NCBI RefSeq assembly: GCF_947499295.1
Contig: NZ_CANMNP010000015.1
Span: 62,001-126,000, forward strand
Length of the DNA: 64,000 bases
Direction of reading: 5' to 3'
From: an uncultured Roseibium sp.
Lineage (GTDB): Bacteria > Pseudomonadota > Alphaproteobacteria > Rhizobiales > Stappiaceae
Part shown: in pieces, positions 52,250 through 62,305 of the stretch
Layout of the letters: every line of letters begins with the position of its first letter
How positions within the stretch are numbered: position 1 is the first letter of the stretch
The notes under the pieces: generated by a model
Databases searched by the model: none
The model's input: the letters and a program-made list of their open reading frames with translations, nothing else
Told to the model about the DNA's origin: nothing
Translations under genes and position numbers: made by a program

Positions 52250-55180
52250 ATGCTGGATAAAACTTACGATGCGGCCAGCGTTGAGCCGCGGATTTACGAA
52301 ACCTGGGAAAAGGCCGAGGCATTCAAGGCCGGAGCCGGTGCCAAAGATGGTGCTAATGCCTTTTCCATCGTAATTCCGCCGCCCAATGTGACGGGTTCTC
52401 TTCACATGGGACACGCACTCAACAACACACTCCAGGATATTCTCGTCCGCTGGAAGCGTATGCAGGGCTTCGATGTTCTTTGGCAACCAGGGACTGACCA
52501 TGCCGGCATTGCGACGCAGATGGTTGTCGAGCGTGAGCTGATGGAAACCCAACAGCCTGGACGGCGCGAAATGGGCCGAGAGGCGTTCGTAGAGCGCGTC
52601 TGGGAGCAAAAGCGAAAATCCGAAGGGACGATTCTCGGTCAGCTGAAGCGGTTGGGCGCTTCGTGTGATTGGAGCCGCACCGAATTCACGATGTCGCCGA
52701 ACCTGTCAGCTGCGGTACTGAAAGTGTTTGTCGACCTTTACAATGAAGGGCTGATTTACAAGTCCAAGCGGCTTGTAAACTGGGACCCGAAATTCGAAAC
52801 GGCAATTTCGGACCTTGAAGTTGAGAATATCGAAACCGATGGCCACATGTGGCACTTCAAGTATCCGCTGGCCAGCGGTGAAACGTATGAGTATGTCGAA
52901 AAGGACGAGGAGGGGAATGTCACCCTTCGCGAGAACCGCGACTACATCTCTATAGCGACCACGCGCCCGGAAACCATGCTAGGTGATGGCGCAGTTGCCG
53001 TTCACCCCGACGATGAGCGCTACAAGCCGATTGTCGGAAAGCTTTGTGAAATTCCGGTAGGGCCGAAAGAGCACCGGCGCCTGATACCAATCATCACGGA
53101 CGATTATCCGGATCCTGACTTCGGCTCGGGTGCGGTCAAGATTACCGGCGCGCATGACTTCAACGATAATGGCGTTGCACAGCGCAACAAGATCCCGATG
53201 TACCGCCTGATGGACACCAAAGGCGCCATGCGTTCCGACGGAGCACCTTATGTTGAAGAAGCTGCGAAAGCGCAGGCAATCATTGATGGTGCCGAGATGT
53301 CCATCAACGAAGTCGATCTCATCAACATTGTTCCTGACGACCTGCGTGGCCTGGATCGTTTCGAGGCGCGCAAGCGGGTCGTTGAACAGATCACGGCCGA
53401 AGGTTTGGCCGTCATGGTGCCAAGCGATCACCCTGAGGTCGCCTGGATGAAAGGTCAAGCGCCGGACTGGCATCCACTTGGCAGGGCAATCGTTCGCCCG
53501 CTTCAGGATGGCGACGAAGCGCCGGCTGAGCTGCCCATGGTAGAGTCCAAAAAGATCATGCAGCCTTTCGGTGATCGGTCGAAAGTTGTGATCGAACCCA
53601 TGCTGACCGATCAATGGTTTGTGGATGCCAAGACCTTGGCGGCTCCCGCGCTGAAGGCGGTCGAAAACGGCACGACCAGATTTGTTCCGGAAAACTGGGA
53701 CAAGACCTATTTCAACTGGTTAAACGACATCCAGCCCTGGTGTATTTCACGTCAGCTTTGGTGGGGACATCAGATCCCTGTCTGGTACGATGCCGAAGGC
53801 ACGGAATACTGCGCCCAAACCGAAGCTGAAGCAGTTGAGATGGCGGGCGGAAAACCGTTGACGAGAGATCCTGACGTTCTGGACACCTGGTTTTCTTCCG
53901 CGCTTTGGCCTTTCTCAACACTCGGCTGGCCAAACAAGACCCCGGAACTGGAGCGCTATTACAAGACAGACGTGCTGGTGACCGGTTTTGACATCATCTT
54001 TTTCTGGGTCGCCAGAATGATGATGCAGGGCATCCATTTCATGGACGAAGTTCCGTTCCACACGGTCTATATCAATTCAATCGTTGTCGATAAGAACGGT
54101 AAGAAAATGTCGAAATCACTCGGCAACGTTCTCGACCCGTTGGAGCTGATCGACACCTATGGTGCGGATGCCACGCGCTTTGCGCTGGCAAGTCAGGAAG
54201 TTCAGGCACGCCGCACATTGCGTATGTCGGATCAGGCAGCAGAAGGCGGGCAGCGCTTCGCTACCAAGCTCTGGAATGCGTCCAGATTTGCAGAAATGAA
54301 TGGCTGTGCTCGTGTTGAAGGGTTCGACCCTGAAGCCACCCGACATACTTTGAACCGCTGGATCGCAACCGAAATGGGCCGCTGCACGGCTGAAGTGACA
54401 GCCGCTCTTGAGGACTACCGGTTCAACGACGCCACCGGCGCCGTGTATCGATTCACCTGGAATACCTTCTGTGACTGGTATCTGGAGCTGGCCAAACCGA
54501 TCTTCAACGGTGAGGACGAAGAGGCAAAGACAGAGACCCGTGCAACAACAGCCTGGGCGATCGACGAGATTTTGAAGGTTCTCCATCCCTTCATGCCGTT
54601 CCTGACGGAAGAACTGTGGGAACGCCTGGGCGATGAAGGTGTCAGGGCCGACGATCTGCTGATGCTGACGTCGTGGCCAAATACACAGGTTTCAGACAGC
54701 GATGCTGCAGCCGAAATCAATTGGCTGGTGACATTCATTTCTGAAATTCGCTCGGTTCGCGCTGAGATGAACGTTCCGGCAGGGGCAAAGGTCAACATCG
54801 TCGTTGCCGGCGCAAGCGATCAGACGAAATCTCGGCTGTCTACGCATGAAGCCGCCATATTGCGTCTTGCCCGCGGTGAAAGCGTGGAGCTTGCGGATGT
54901 GGCACCGTCCGGATCGGCTCAGATTATTGTCGGCGAGGCAACGGTAAGCCTGCCACTTGCCGGGGTCATTGACCTTGGCGCGGAAAAAGCGCGGCTTGAA
55001 AAAGAAATCGGAAAACTCGAGGGCGAGATATCCAAGATCGAAAAGAAGCTCGGAAATCCGAAGTTCGTTGAAAAAGCGCCGGAAGAAGTTGTTGAAGGCG
55101 AGCGGGAAAAGGTGGCCGAATCCTCTGAAAAGCTGGAAAAGGTTCAGATAGCCCTGAAACGACTTTCGGAAATTGGCTAA
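52250..55180 (+). CDS. valS: Valyl-tRNA synthetase
   Basis: A 976-residue class I synthetase charging tRNA-Val. HMGH (52-55, in PPPNVTGSLHMGH) and KMSKS (619-623) are intact; the editing domain lies between them, and the C-terminal arm is a coiled coil (KARLEKEIGKLEGEISKIEK). ATG 52250 gives MLDKTYD, as in relatives; a GTG nine bases earlier is also in frame. Confidence 0.97.
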   Translation: MLDKTYDAASVEPRIYETWEKAEAFKAGAGAKDGANAFSIVIPPPNVTGSLHMGHALNNTLQDILVRWKRMQGFDVLWQPGTDHAGIATQMVVERELMETQQPGRREMGREAFVERVWEQKRKSEGTILGQLKRLGASCDWSRTEFTMSPNLSAAVLKVFVDLYNEGLIYKSKRLVNWDPKFETAISDLEVENIETDGHMWHFKYPLASGETYEYVEKDEEGNVTLRENRDYISIATTRPETMLGDGAVAVHPDDERYKPIVGKLCEIPVGPKEHRRLIPIITDDYPDPDFGSGAVKITGAHDFNDNGVAQRNKIPMYRLMDTKGAMRSDGAPYVEEAAKAQAIIDGAEMSINEVDLINIVPDDLRGLDRFEARKRVVEQITAEGLAVMVPSDHPEVAWMKGQAPDWHPLGRAIVRPLQDGDEAPAELPMVESKKIMQPFGDRSKVVIEPMLTDQWFVDAKTLAAPALKAVENGTTRFVPENWDKTYFNWLNDIQPWCISRQLWWGHQIPVWYDAEGTEYCAQTEAEAVEMAGGKPLTRDPDVLDTWFSSALWPFSTLGWPNKTPELERYYKTDVLVTGFDIIFFWVARMMMQGIHFMDEVPFHTVYINSIVVDKNGKKMSKSLGNVLDPLELIDTYGADATRFALASQEVQARRTLRMSDQAAEGGQRFATKLWNASRFAEMNGCARVEGFDPEATRHTLNRWIATEMGRCTAEVTAALEDYRFNDATGAVYRFTWNTFCDWYLELAKPIFNGEDEEAKTETRATTAWAIDEILKVLHPFMPFLTEELWERLGDEGVRADDLLMLTSWPNTQVSDSDAAAEINWLVTFISEIRSVRAEMNVPAGAKVNIVVAGASDQTKSRLSTHEAAILRLARGESVELADVAPSGSAQIIVGEATVSLPLAGVIDLGAEKARLEKEIGKLEGEISKIEKKLGNPKFVEKAPEEVVEGEREKVAESSEKLEKVQIALKRLSEIG

Positions 55181-55287
55181 ATGATCTGCGGTCCGGTCAA
55201 GTGTCGTCTTTTCCGGGCCGTAATTCGGTGCTAGCGCGGCTGAAGAAAACTTCGGTATGCTGGTCCAAGGGATTCGAATAGAAGCAG

Positions 55288-55836
55288 ATGGTCACCTTGA
55301 TTGACGCATTGAAAGCGGCGAAACATCTTCTGGCTGGTCTTGCGGTCGCTTCTTTGGCCATGTCTGCGTCAGGTGCCGCGGCTCAATCGGAAAAGATTGA
55401 AAACCCCGTCGCGGTGTTCTCTGGTCTCGACAAGATTACGGGCCGGATTATCTCATTCGATGTCTATATTGGCGAAACGGTCCAGTTCGGCGCTCTGCAG
55501 GTGACGCCGCGTGTCTGTCATACGCGGCCACAAACCGAGTCACCCCTGACGACAGGTTTCGTGCAGGTCGATGAGATTACGCTGAACAACGAGGTGCGGC
55601 GGATCTTTTCCGGTTGGATGTATGCTGCAAGTCCCGGGCTCCACGCCGTTGAACATCCCGTCTATGACATCTGGCTGACCAACTGCAAATTGGCCTCGAC
55701 CGTGCCGCCGCCAGAAGACTATGACGGACCGCCAATCAAGGGTGTTGTTGCAGAGGGCGAAGATCCCTTGGCCGGGCCGGATGATGGTGTTCAAAGCGGT
55801 CCTGGTGTCCCCAGACCGAAGCCATTTCAGGGTTGA
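55288..55836 (+). CDS. DUF2155 secreted protein
   Basis: A 182-residue protein with a signal peptide (LLAGLAVASLAMSASGAAA). The mature part, AVFSGLDKITGRIISFDVYIGETVQFGALQ (read from about residue 42), is the DUF2155 pattern found across Alphaproteobacteria; two cysteines (in RVCHTRP and LTNCKL) may bond in the periplasm. The C-terminal 40 residues are proline- and glycine-rich. Function is unknown. Confidence 0.85.
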   Translation: MVTLIDALKAAKHLLAGLAVASLAMSASGAAAQSEKIENPVAVFSGLDKITGRIISFDVYIGETVQFGALQVTPRVCHTRPQTESPLTTGFVQVDEITLNNEVRRIFSGWMYAASPGLHAVEHPVYDIWLTNCKLASTVPPPEDYDGPPIKGVVAEGEDPLAGPDDGVQSGPGVPRPKPFQG

Positions 55837-55859
55837 TTGATTCCTATGGAACGCCAGTA

Positions 55860-56342
55860 TCAGGTGATTTCGCGCTTGGGATACCCGTTTGCTCTCAGTT
55901 CAAAACCTTTTTTTGAAGTCTTGAAACCGAGGCTCTCATAGAACTTGTGGGCCTCGGTATTTTCGGACCCTGACATCAGCATGATCTTGAAACAACCAGC
56001 CTGCCACCCCAGGCGGATCGCCTCTGTCAGGACCTTCTTGCCAATTCCCTGACCACGCCAGTCTTCACGTGTGACGACATTTTCGATCAGGGCGTATGAG
56101 GCACAGCCACGCGTCATGTTAGGAACCACGACAAGTGTGCATGAGCCGACCGGGACGGCACCCTTCCAGGCAACAAGAACAGTCAGGCCTGGATGTTTCA
56201 CAAGCTGTTCGAAGGTCTTTCGTTTCAGCAAGTCGTCTGCGGCAATATCTTTCGGATTGAGATGATGGAACAGCTCGGCAACGGCGTCAAAGTCGCTGAC
56301 ATCAGCCGCGCGGATTGTCAGGTTGCTGTCGCTTGAAACCAT
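55860..56342 (-). CDS. GNAT-family N-acetyltransferase
   Basis: A 160-residue GNAT enzyme with the acetyl-CoA loop in REDWRGQGIGKKVL, preceded by YALIENVVT, and the final HKFYESLGFKTSKKGFE. The substrate is unknown. It lies behind the terminator of the alpha/beta hydrolase gene in the same direction. Confidence 0.88.
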   Translation of the reverse strand: MVSSDSNLTIRAADVSDFDAVAELFHHLNPKDIAADDLLKRKTFEQLVKHPGLTVLVAWKGAVPVGSCTLVVVPNMTRGCASYALIENVVTREDWRGQGIGKKVLTEAIRLGWQAGCFKIMLMSGSENTEAHKFYESLGFKTSKKGFELRANGYPKREIT

Positions 56343-56352
56343 CTCAACACCT

Positions 56353-56382
56353 GAAAAAAAAGCCCGCCGAATGGCGGGCTTT
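56353..56382 (-). terminator. Rho-independent terminator of the alpha/beta hydrolase gene
   Basis: AGCCCGCC (56361-56368) pairs with GGCGGGCT (56373-56380) over 4 bases; on the minus strand eight T bases follow. It stands between the hydrolase gene and the GNAT gene. Confidence 0.88.
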
Positions 56383-56393
56383 GCGAAACGAAA

Positions 56394-57062
56394 TCAGTCG
56401 ATGTCTACATAATCGGCGGGTGTCAGGCCAAGCCGCCCGTCAACATATGTCCCACATCGATCCATCAGGTCATCCATATCATTTTCAAAGAAGTGATTGG
56501 CGCCTGGAATTGTTTCGTGATCGATCACAATACCTTTTTGGGTCTTCAGCTTGTCGACAAGCGTTTGAACGTCTTTTTGGGGCACCACCTTGTCGTTGTC
56601 GCCGTGGACGATCAGGCCGGAAGACGGGCAGGGGGCCAGGAACGAAAAGTCGTGCAGGTTCGCAGGTGGCGCGACTGAAATGAAACCTTCCACTTCCGGG
56701 CGCCGCATCAGCAGCTGCATGCCGATCCACGCACCGAAGGAGAACCCGGCGATCCAGCAGGCTCGTGCGTCGGTGTGGACCGTCTGCACCCAGTCAAGCG
56801 CTGCGGCAGCATCGGAAAGTTCACCCTGTCCGTGATCGAAAGTTCCCTGTGACCGTCCGACACCTCTGAAATTGAACCGAAGTACCGCAAAGCCGCGCCG
56901 GGCGAACATGTAGTACATCTGGTAGACAATCTGATTGTTCATCGTCCCGCCAAACTGCGGGTGAAGATGCAAAACCAGCGCGATAGGTGCGTTGCGTTTT
57001 CTCGCGGGGTGGAACCGGCCCTCGAGCCGGCCGGCGGGACCGTTAAAGATCACCTCAGGCAT
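56394..57062 (-). CDS. Alpha/beta hydrolase (COG2945-like)
   Basis: A 222-residue alpha/beta hydrolase. The nucleophile elbow is AGFSFGAWIG, the acid lies in VHGDNDKVVP and the histidine in PGANHFF; the oxyanion region is LHPQFGGTMNNQ. It begins MPEVIFNGPAGRLEGRFHP, which is usual for this cytosolic esterase-like group of unknown substrate. I start it at ATG 57062; frames upstream reach into the suf promoter. Confidence 0.85.
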   Translation of the reverse strand: MPEVIFNGPAGRLEGRFHPARKRNAPIALVLHLHPQFGGTMNNQIVYQMYYMFARRGFAVLRFNFRGVGRSQGTFDHGQGELSDAAAALDWVQTVHTDARACWIAGFSFGAWIGMQLLMRRPEVEGFISVAPPANLHDFSFLAPCPSSGLIVHGDNDKVVPQKDVQTLVDKLKTQKGIVIDHETIPGANHFFENDMDDLMDRCGTYVDGRLGLTPADYVDID

Positions 57063-57147
57063 GAAGTGCGATGTCCTTGTCATTTGGCGCGCATTTATGC
57101 TGCTGCGCGGATTGGGGTCAGATACGTGATTACCCGTAAGTCTAAAC

Positions 57148-57176
57148 TTGACTCTTAGCCTCCGAGTTTCTAGAAC
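57148..57176 (+). promoter_or_regulatory. Predicted suf operon promoter
   Basis: TTGACT (57148-57153) and TAGAAC (57171-57176) are separated by 17 bases, a good sigma-70-type match, about 180 bases before the cysteine desulfurase start. Confidence 0.5.
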
Positions 57177-57180
57177 CTTG

Positions 57181-57197
57181 TTTAGAATTATTCGAAA
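57181..57197. promoter_or_regulatory. Candidate Irr box (iron control element)
   Basis: TTTAGAA-TTA-TTCGAAA matches the iron control element bound by Irr (TTTAGAA-N3-TTCTAAA) except for one base. It starts 4 bases after the predicted -10 and would cover the transcription start, the place where Irr represses iron-using genes when iron is low. Confidence 0.65.
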
Positions 57198-57355
57198 CTT
57201 CGCACCACCAACCAGCGGCGACAATGCTCGGGTCATCCGATTGGGGGGTGTTATCGTCACCGCAGCGAAAAATATCAAGGTTTTTCGCACATCTATCTGA
57301 CGATAAAGCGAAAAATCGAACACGGAAGAATGCTGATTCAGGCTCTAGAGGTGTC

Positions 57356-58525
57356 ATGCCGCGTCTTTCAGACCCAATCTATCTTGATCACAACGCAGGC
57401 GCTCCCATGCGCCCGGCGGTGTGCGAGGCCGTGATTGAGGTCATGGGGGAGGTCGGCAACGGATCATCCGTTCACAGTCATGGTCGCAAGGCGCGGGGCC
57501 GAATTGAGGATGCCCGTGAAAAAGTCGCGCAACTTTGCAACGCCAAAACACGCGCTGTGACATTCGTGTCTGGCGGTACTGAAGCCAACATGACTGCTCT
57601 CGCGCCTTCCTGGCAGGACCAGGGTGTACCTGTCTATTTGGACAAGGTGTTCATGAGCGCGGTCGAACACCCATCTGTCATGACCGGCGGGCGCTTTGCT
57701 GTGGCAGATCAGATGATTGTTCCGGTCAAGTCCAATGGTCAGATCGATCTTGAGAGGCTTGAGGAACTCGTTTCCGGCGCAGAACCCGGTCTGGTTTCCG
57801 TCATGGCCGCCAACAACGAGACAGGTGTCATTCAACCGCTCCCGGAAGTGGGGCGGATCGCGTGTGAATACGGACACTTTTTTCATGTTGATGCCGTACA
57901 GGCGGCAGGTAGACTGGAAATAGACCTCGACGCCTGGCAGGCAGATGCCGTTACGCTGTCGGCCCACAAATTCGGTGGGCCTCAGGGCGTTGGGGCCGTT
58001 GTCGTGCGCACGACCGGGCGGGTTCCATCACCGCTGATGGTTGGTGGTGGCCAGGAAAACTGGCGCCGCGGTGGCACAGAAAATGTAGCTGCAATCGTCG
58101 GATTCGGAATTGCCGCGACTGAAGCCCTTGAAGACCTCGCACAAGTGCGCCATTTCGCAGAAATGAAGACGCGTCTTGAGGCGGGTTTGCGGGCCACATG
58201 TCCGAAAACGGTGTTCTTCGGTGACCAGGCTGAACGTCTGGCAAACACAAGTTGTTTTGCTGTTCCAGGCATTTCAGCTGAAACAGCTTTGATCGCTTTT
58301 GATTTGGAGCGCGTATCTCTTTCGTCGGGCTCGGCCTGTTCGTCTGGAAAAGTGTCTGTTTCCCATGTGCTGACGGCAATGGGCGTGGATGAACATCTGG
58401 CCCGTTGCGCGCTTCGCGTCAGCTTGGGATGGAACACCAGCGAAGCTGACATTGATCGATTTTTGGCACTTTGGCCGAAAATCATCGACAGGCTGGACCC
58501 GCAAGCCCGGCATCGGGCGGCATGA
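57356..58525 (+). CDS. Cysteine desulfurase (IscS/NifS type), first gene of suf operon
   Basis: A 389-residue group I desulfurase. It begins PIYLDHNAGAPMRP, has the PLP lysine Lys205 in LSAHKFGGPQG and the sulfur-carrying Cys328 in SSGSACSSGKV. It releases sulfur from cysteine as a persulfide for Fe-S assembly. ATG 57356 has AGAGG upstream; a longer frame covers the promoter and Irr box and is rejected. A second desulfurase (sufS) lies later in the operon. Confidence 0.92.
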   Translation: MPRLSDPIYLDHNAGAPMRPAVCEAVIEVMGEVGNGSSVHSHGRKARGRIEDAREKVAQLCNAKTRAVTFVSGGTEANMTALAPSWQDQGVPVYLDKVFMSAVEHPSVMTGGRFAVADQMIVPVKSNGQIDLERLEELVSGAEPGLVSVMAANNETGVIQPLPEVGRIACEYGHFFHVDAVQAAGRLEIDLDAWQADAVTLSAHKFGGPQGVGAVVVRTTGRVPSPLMVGGGQENWRRGGTENVAAIVGFGIAATEALEDLAQVRHFAEMKTRLEAGLRATCPKTVFFGDQAERLANTSCFAVPGISAETALIAFDLERVSLSSGSACSSGKVSVSHVLTAMGVDEHLARCALRVSLGWNTSEADIDRFLALWPKIIDRLDPQARHRAA

Positions 58526-58638
58526 AGTGAGAATTCGGGCCGTTGCCCGGCAAGTGAGATGCGGTTCAGGGATCCTGTCCTGAACTGCAGTGAAAATTGT
58601 AATGAGCAGACACAGGGTCTGCTAAATGGAGGCGCAGT

Positions 58639-60111
58639 ATGCCAGCTGTACAGGAAACCATCGAACAGGTGAAAGCCATCGATGTTGACCAGTATAAATA
58701 CGGCTTTGTTACGGACATTGAGTCAGAGAAGGGCGCAAAGGGTCTTTCTGAAGAGACTGTCCGCTTTCTGTCGGCCAAAAAGAACGAGCCGCAGTGGATG
58801 ACCGACTGGCGGCTGGATGCGTTGCGTCGCTTTCAGCAGATGGATGAACCGGATTGGGCGCGCGTTTCCTATCCGAAGATCGACTTTGACGATCTTTATT
58901 ACTGGGCTGCGCCAAAGTCCGTCGAAGGACCGAAGAGCCTGGACGAAGTTGATCCGGAATTGCTTGCGACCTACGCGAAACTTGGCATTCCCCTGGCGGA
59001 GCAGGAAATTCTCGCTGGTGTTGAGCCGAAGAACCGGGTCGCGGTTGATGCGGTATTCGATTCCGTTTCCGTCGTGACGACCTTCAAGGAAGAGCTGAAA
59101 AAGGCTGGCGTCATTTTTTGCTCCATTTCCGAGGCCGTGCGCGAATATCCGGATCTGGTCAAAAAGTATCTCGGTTCAGTTGTTCCAATTACCGACAACT
59201 ACTATGCAACACTCAATTCCGCCGTGTTCTCTGACGGATCGTTTGTCTACATTCCCGAAGGCGTCCGCTGCCCGATGGAACTGTCGACCTATTTCCGTAT
59301 CAACGAACAGAACACAGGTCAGTTCGAACGCACCCTGATCATTGCCGAAAAGGGATCTTACGTCTCCTATCTGGAGGGGTGTACAGCGCCGCAACGCGAT
59401 GAAAATCAGTTGCACGCGGCCGTGGTTGAACTTGTGGCGCTGGATGACGCGGAGATCAAATACTCCACCGTTCAGAACTGGTACCCGGGTGACAAGGACG
59501 GCAAGGGCGGCATCTACAACTTCGTCACCAAACGTGGCGATTGCCGCGGCAAGAACTCCAAGATCTCATGGACACAGGTCGAAACGGGCTCTGCGATCAC
59601 CTGGAAGTACCCATCCTGCATTCTTCGCGGTGAGAATTCGCGCGGAGAGTTCTATTCGATTGCGGTTTCCAACGGACATCAGCAGATCGACAGTGGCACC
59701 AAGATGATCCATTTGGGCAAGAACACCTCCAGTCGGGTGATCTCAAAGGGTATCTCCGCCGGCAAGTCGGAAAACACATACCGTGGTTTGATCTCAGCAC
59801 ACCGCAAAGCGTCGAACGCAAGGAACTTCACTCAGTGTGATTCACTGCTGATCGGACAGGATTGCGGTGCGCACACCGTGCCCTACATCGAAAGCAAGAA
59901 TGCGTCGGCACAGTTCGAGCACGAGGCGACAACATCAAAGATTTCCGATGATCAGATGTTCTACTGCCTGCAGCGCGGACTGTCTGAAGAAGAAGCCGTT
60001 GCCTTGATCGTCAACGGCTTCGTCAAGGACGTGATCCAGCAGTTGCCGATGGAATTCGCGGTTGAAGCGCAAAAGCTTATCTCCATCAGTCTTGAAGGAT
60101 CGGTGGGCTAA
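58639..60111 (+). CDS. sufB: Fe-S assembly scaffold protein SufB
   Basis: A 490-residue Suf[20 protein letters not shown], the [19 protein letters not shown] segment and the C-terminal [19 protein letters not shown] are characteristic. It forms the SufBC2D complex on which clusters are built in the cytosol. GGAGGCGC precedes ATG 58639. Confidence 0.97.
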   Translation: MPAVQETIEQVKAIDVDQYKYGFVTDIESEKGAKGLSEETVRFLSAKKNEPQWMTDWRLDALRRFQQMDEPDWARVSYPKIDFDDLYYWAAPKSVEGPKSLDEVDPELLATYAKLGIPLAEQEILAGVEPKNRVAVDAVFDSVSVVTTFKEELKKAGVIFCSISEAVREYPDLVKKYLGSVVPITDNYYATLNSAVFSDGSFVYIPEGVRCPMELSTYFRINEQNTGQFERTLIIAEKGSYVSYLEGCTAPQRDENQLHAAVVELVALDDAEIKYSTVQNWYPGDKDGKGGIYNFVTKRGDCRGKNSKISWTQVETGSAITWKYPSCILRGENSRGEFYSIAVSNGHQQIDSGTKMIHLGKNTSSRVISKGISAGKSENTYRGLISAHRKASNARNFTQCDSLLIGQDCGAHTVPYIESKNASAQFEHEATTSKISDDQMFYCLQRGLSEEEAVALIVNGFVKDVIQQLPMEFAVEAQKLISISLEGSVG

Positions 60112-60178
60112 CGAACCGCTTTCGAATTGAATATGGAATTTGGGGCTCTGCGCCCATGAGTTACGAGGAAACATCTCA

Positions 60179-60934
60179 ATGCTTGAGATCAAAAACCTGC
60201 ATGCCCGCATTGCGGAAGATGAAACTGAAATCCTTCGGGGTGTCGACCTGACAGTCAACGCCGGTGAAGTTCACGCCATCATGGGGCCAAACGGTTCCGG
60301 AAAATCCACACTGTCCTACGTGCTGGCCGGTAAGGACGATTATGAGATCACAGAAGGGGAAGTCCTCTTCAATGGTGAGAACATGCTCGATATGGATCCT
60401 GACGAGCGCGCAGCTGCGGGCATGTTCCTGGCGTTTCAGTATCCGATTGAGATTCCTGGCGTCGCCACGATGGAATTCTTGAAAACTGCCATGAATGCGC
60501 AGCGCAAGGCGCGTGGTGAAGACGTTCTGTCAATTCCCGATTTCATGAAGCGCGTCAAGGCAGCAGCATCACATCTCAATGTTTCAATGGACATGCTGAA
60601 GCGTCCGTTGAATGTCGGCTTTTCAGGTGGCGAGAAGAAGCGAGCTGAAATCCTGCAGATGTCTCTGCTTGAACCGAAGCTCTGCGTATTGGATGAAACA
60701 GATTCGGGCCTCGATATCGATGCGTTGCGCGTCGTATCCGACGGCGTCAACAAGCTTCGCTCGCCGGAACGGGCAATGGTCGTCATAACGCACTATCAGC
60801 GTTTGCTGGATCATATCGTACCGGATGTCGTCCATGTTCTTTCCAAAGGCAAGATCGTCAAAACTGGCGACAAGGATCTTGCGCTTGATCTGGAGAAGCA
60901 TGGCTACGCCGAATACATCGATACAGCCGCTTGA
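60179..60934 (+). CDS. sufC: Fe-S assembly ATPase SufC
   Basis: A 251-residue ABC-type ATPase without membrane partner. Walker A is GPNGSGKST (36-44), the signature FSGGEKKRAEILQM and Walker B LCVLDETDSGLDID, the SufC wording. GAGGAA precedes ATG 60179; the 67-base gap after sufB holds nothing else. Confidence 0.97.
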   Translation: MLEIKNLHARIAEDETEILRGVDLTVNAGEVHAIMGPNGSGKSTLSYVLAGKDDYEITEGEVLFNGENMLDMDPDERAAAGMFLAFQYPIEIPGVATMEFLKTAMNAQRKARGEDVLSIPDFMKRVKAAASHLNVSMDMLKRPLNVGFSGGEKKRAEILQMSLLEPKLCVLDETDSGLDIDALRVVSDGVNKLRSPERAMVVITHYQRLLDHIVPDVVHVLSKGKIVKTGDKDLALDLEKHGYAEYIDTAA

Positions 60935-60948
60935 GGGAGCAGGGCGAT

Positions 60949-62268
60949 ATGAACGCGACGGCACTCATCAAACACACGCAGGCCGAAAGCAACCTGTTGG
61001 ATCGATACCAGAGCTCGAAAGACGGTCTGGCAGGATCCATCGCAGTATCTGAGCTGAGGGAAGCTGCGGTAGAACAGATCCGCGACAGGGGTCTGCCTCA
61101 TCGCCGGGTCGAGGAATATAAATACTCGGATCTGCGTGCCTTTATGAAGTCCGCAGCGCCTCTTGCGGCTGCCGCCGATGAAGCCGTCGCCAAGGCGATT
61201 TTGGCAGATCAGAACAGCTACGGCGATCTTGAAAGATACCAGGTTGTCACCATCAACGGCGTATTTGCTCCCGATCTCTCTGATGTGGATGGGCTCACAG
61301 GCGAAGGTGTTGTTATTTCCGATTTCAACTCAGCGCTGAAGGGCGAGGCCGGTGCACAGTTGCTTCGCTCTCCGAAGTCCGCTGCAAATGATGGCGTCAT
61401 TGCGCTCAACACTGCCTTCGTACAGGGCGGCGTCGTTATATCGCTGGCAGCCGGTGTTGAAGTCTCAAAGCCGGTCGAACTGGTGCAGATTGCAACATCT
61501 GAAGGCGCGCAGGTCAGCCGAACCAAAGTAACGCTCGGCGAAGGCTCCAAGCTGCGCCTGCTGGAAACATTTGCCGGTGAAACCGGAAACGGAGAATTGA
61601 ACGCCGTTTTCGACTATGACATTGCCGACAAGGCGTCGTTGGCGACGACCCGTCTGATAGCCGGCAAGGTTGACGCGGCAAGGCTCTTCACAACGATTGC
61701 CACGATCGCAGGTGAGGCTGAGTTTAAGTCGCTCGGATTTATGGCGGGGCCGAAGTTTGCGAGAAATCAGCAGTTTATCGAGTTTACCGGCGAACACTCC
61801 GAGGCGAAAATCTATGGCGTGACAATGGCTGGTGGTGAAGATCTGGCTGACCAGACGCTTATCGTTGATCACGCGGTTCCCAATTGTAACAGCCGCGAGT
61901 TCTTCAAGACTGTCCTCGATGGCCGGGCGAAGGGTGTTTATCAGGGCCGGATCAATGTTGCGCAACATGCCCAGAAAACTGACGGTGAGATGATGACACA
62001 GGCTCTGCTTCTTTCAGAAGAAGCAGAAATGGCCAACAAGCCTGAGCTTGAGATCTTTGCCGATGACGTGATCTGTGCGCATGGTGCGACCAGCGGGCAG
62101 ATTGACGAGGACCTGCTTTTTTACCTAAGAGCCCGGGGCATACCTGAAGACGAAGCGCGAACCCTGTTGGTTTTGGCTTTCCTTTCAGAAGCTATCGAAG
62201 AATACGGCGAAGATGATGTGACCGATGGGCTCGAGGAACGCGTGCGTGACTGGCTGGCCGGGCACTGA
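60949..62268 (+). CDS. sufD: Fe-S assembly protein SufD
   Basis: A 439-residue SufD, the second scaffold half. RVEEYKYSDLRAFM near the start and the end EIFADDVICAHGATSGQID with LFYLRARGIPEDEARTLL are typical. ATG 60949 has AGGG upstream and follows the sufC stop by 14 bases. Confidence 0.96.
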   Translation: MNATALIKHTQAESNLLDRYQSSKDGLAGSIAVSELREAAVEQIRDRGLPHRRVEEYKYSDLRAFMKSAAPLAAAADEAVAKAILADQNSYGDLERYQVVTINGVFAPDLSDVDGLTGEGVVISDFNSALKGEAGAQLLRSPKSAANDGVIALNTAFVQGGVVISLAAGVEVSKPVELVQIATSEGAQVSRTKVTLGEGSKLRLLETFAGETGNGELNAVFDYDIADKASLATTRLIAGKVDAARLFTTIATIAGEAEFKSLGFMAGPKFARNQQFIEFTGEHSEAKIYGVTMAGGEDLADQTLIVDHAVPNCNSREFFKTVLDGRAKGVYQGRINVAQHAQKTDGEMMTQALLLSEEAEMANKPELEIFADDVICAHGATSGQIDEDLLFYLRARGIPEDEARTLLVLAFLSEAIEEYGEDDVTDGLEERVRDWLAGH

Positions 62269-62305
62269 CATCGGTTATGCTGAGTGGAACAAGGAGCAGC
62301 GGCGT

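Noticed and set aside
57224..57355. Upstream extension of the first cysteine desulfurase
   Set aside because: The added residues do not fit the family, and a good start with ribosome site lies at 57356.
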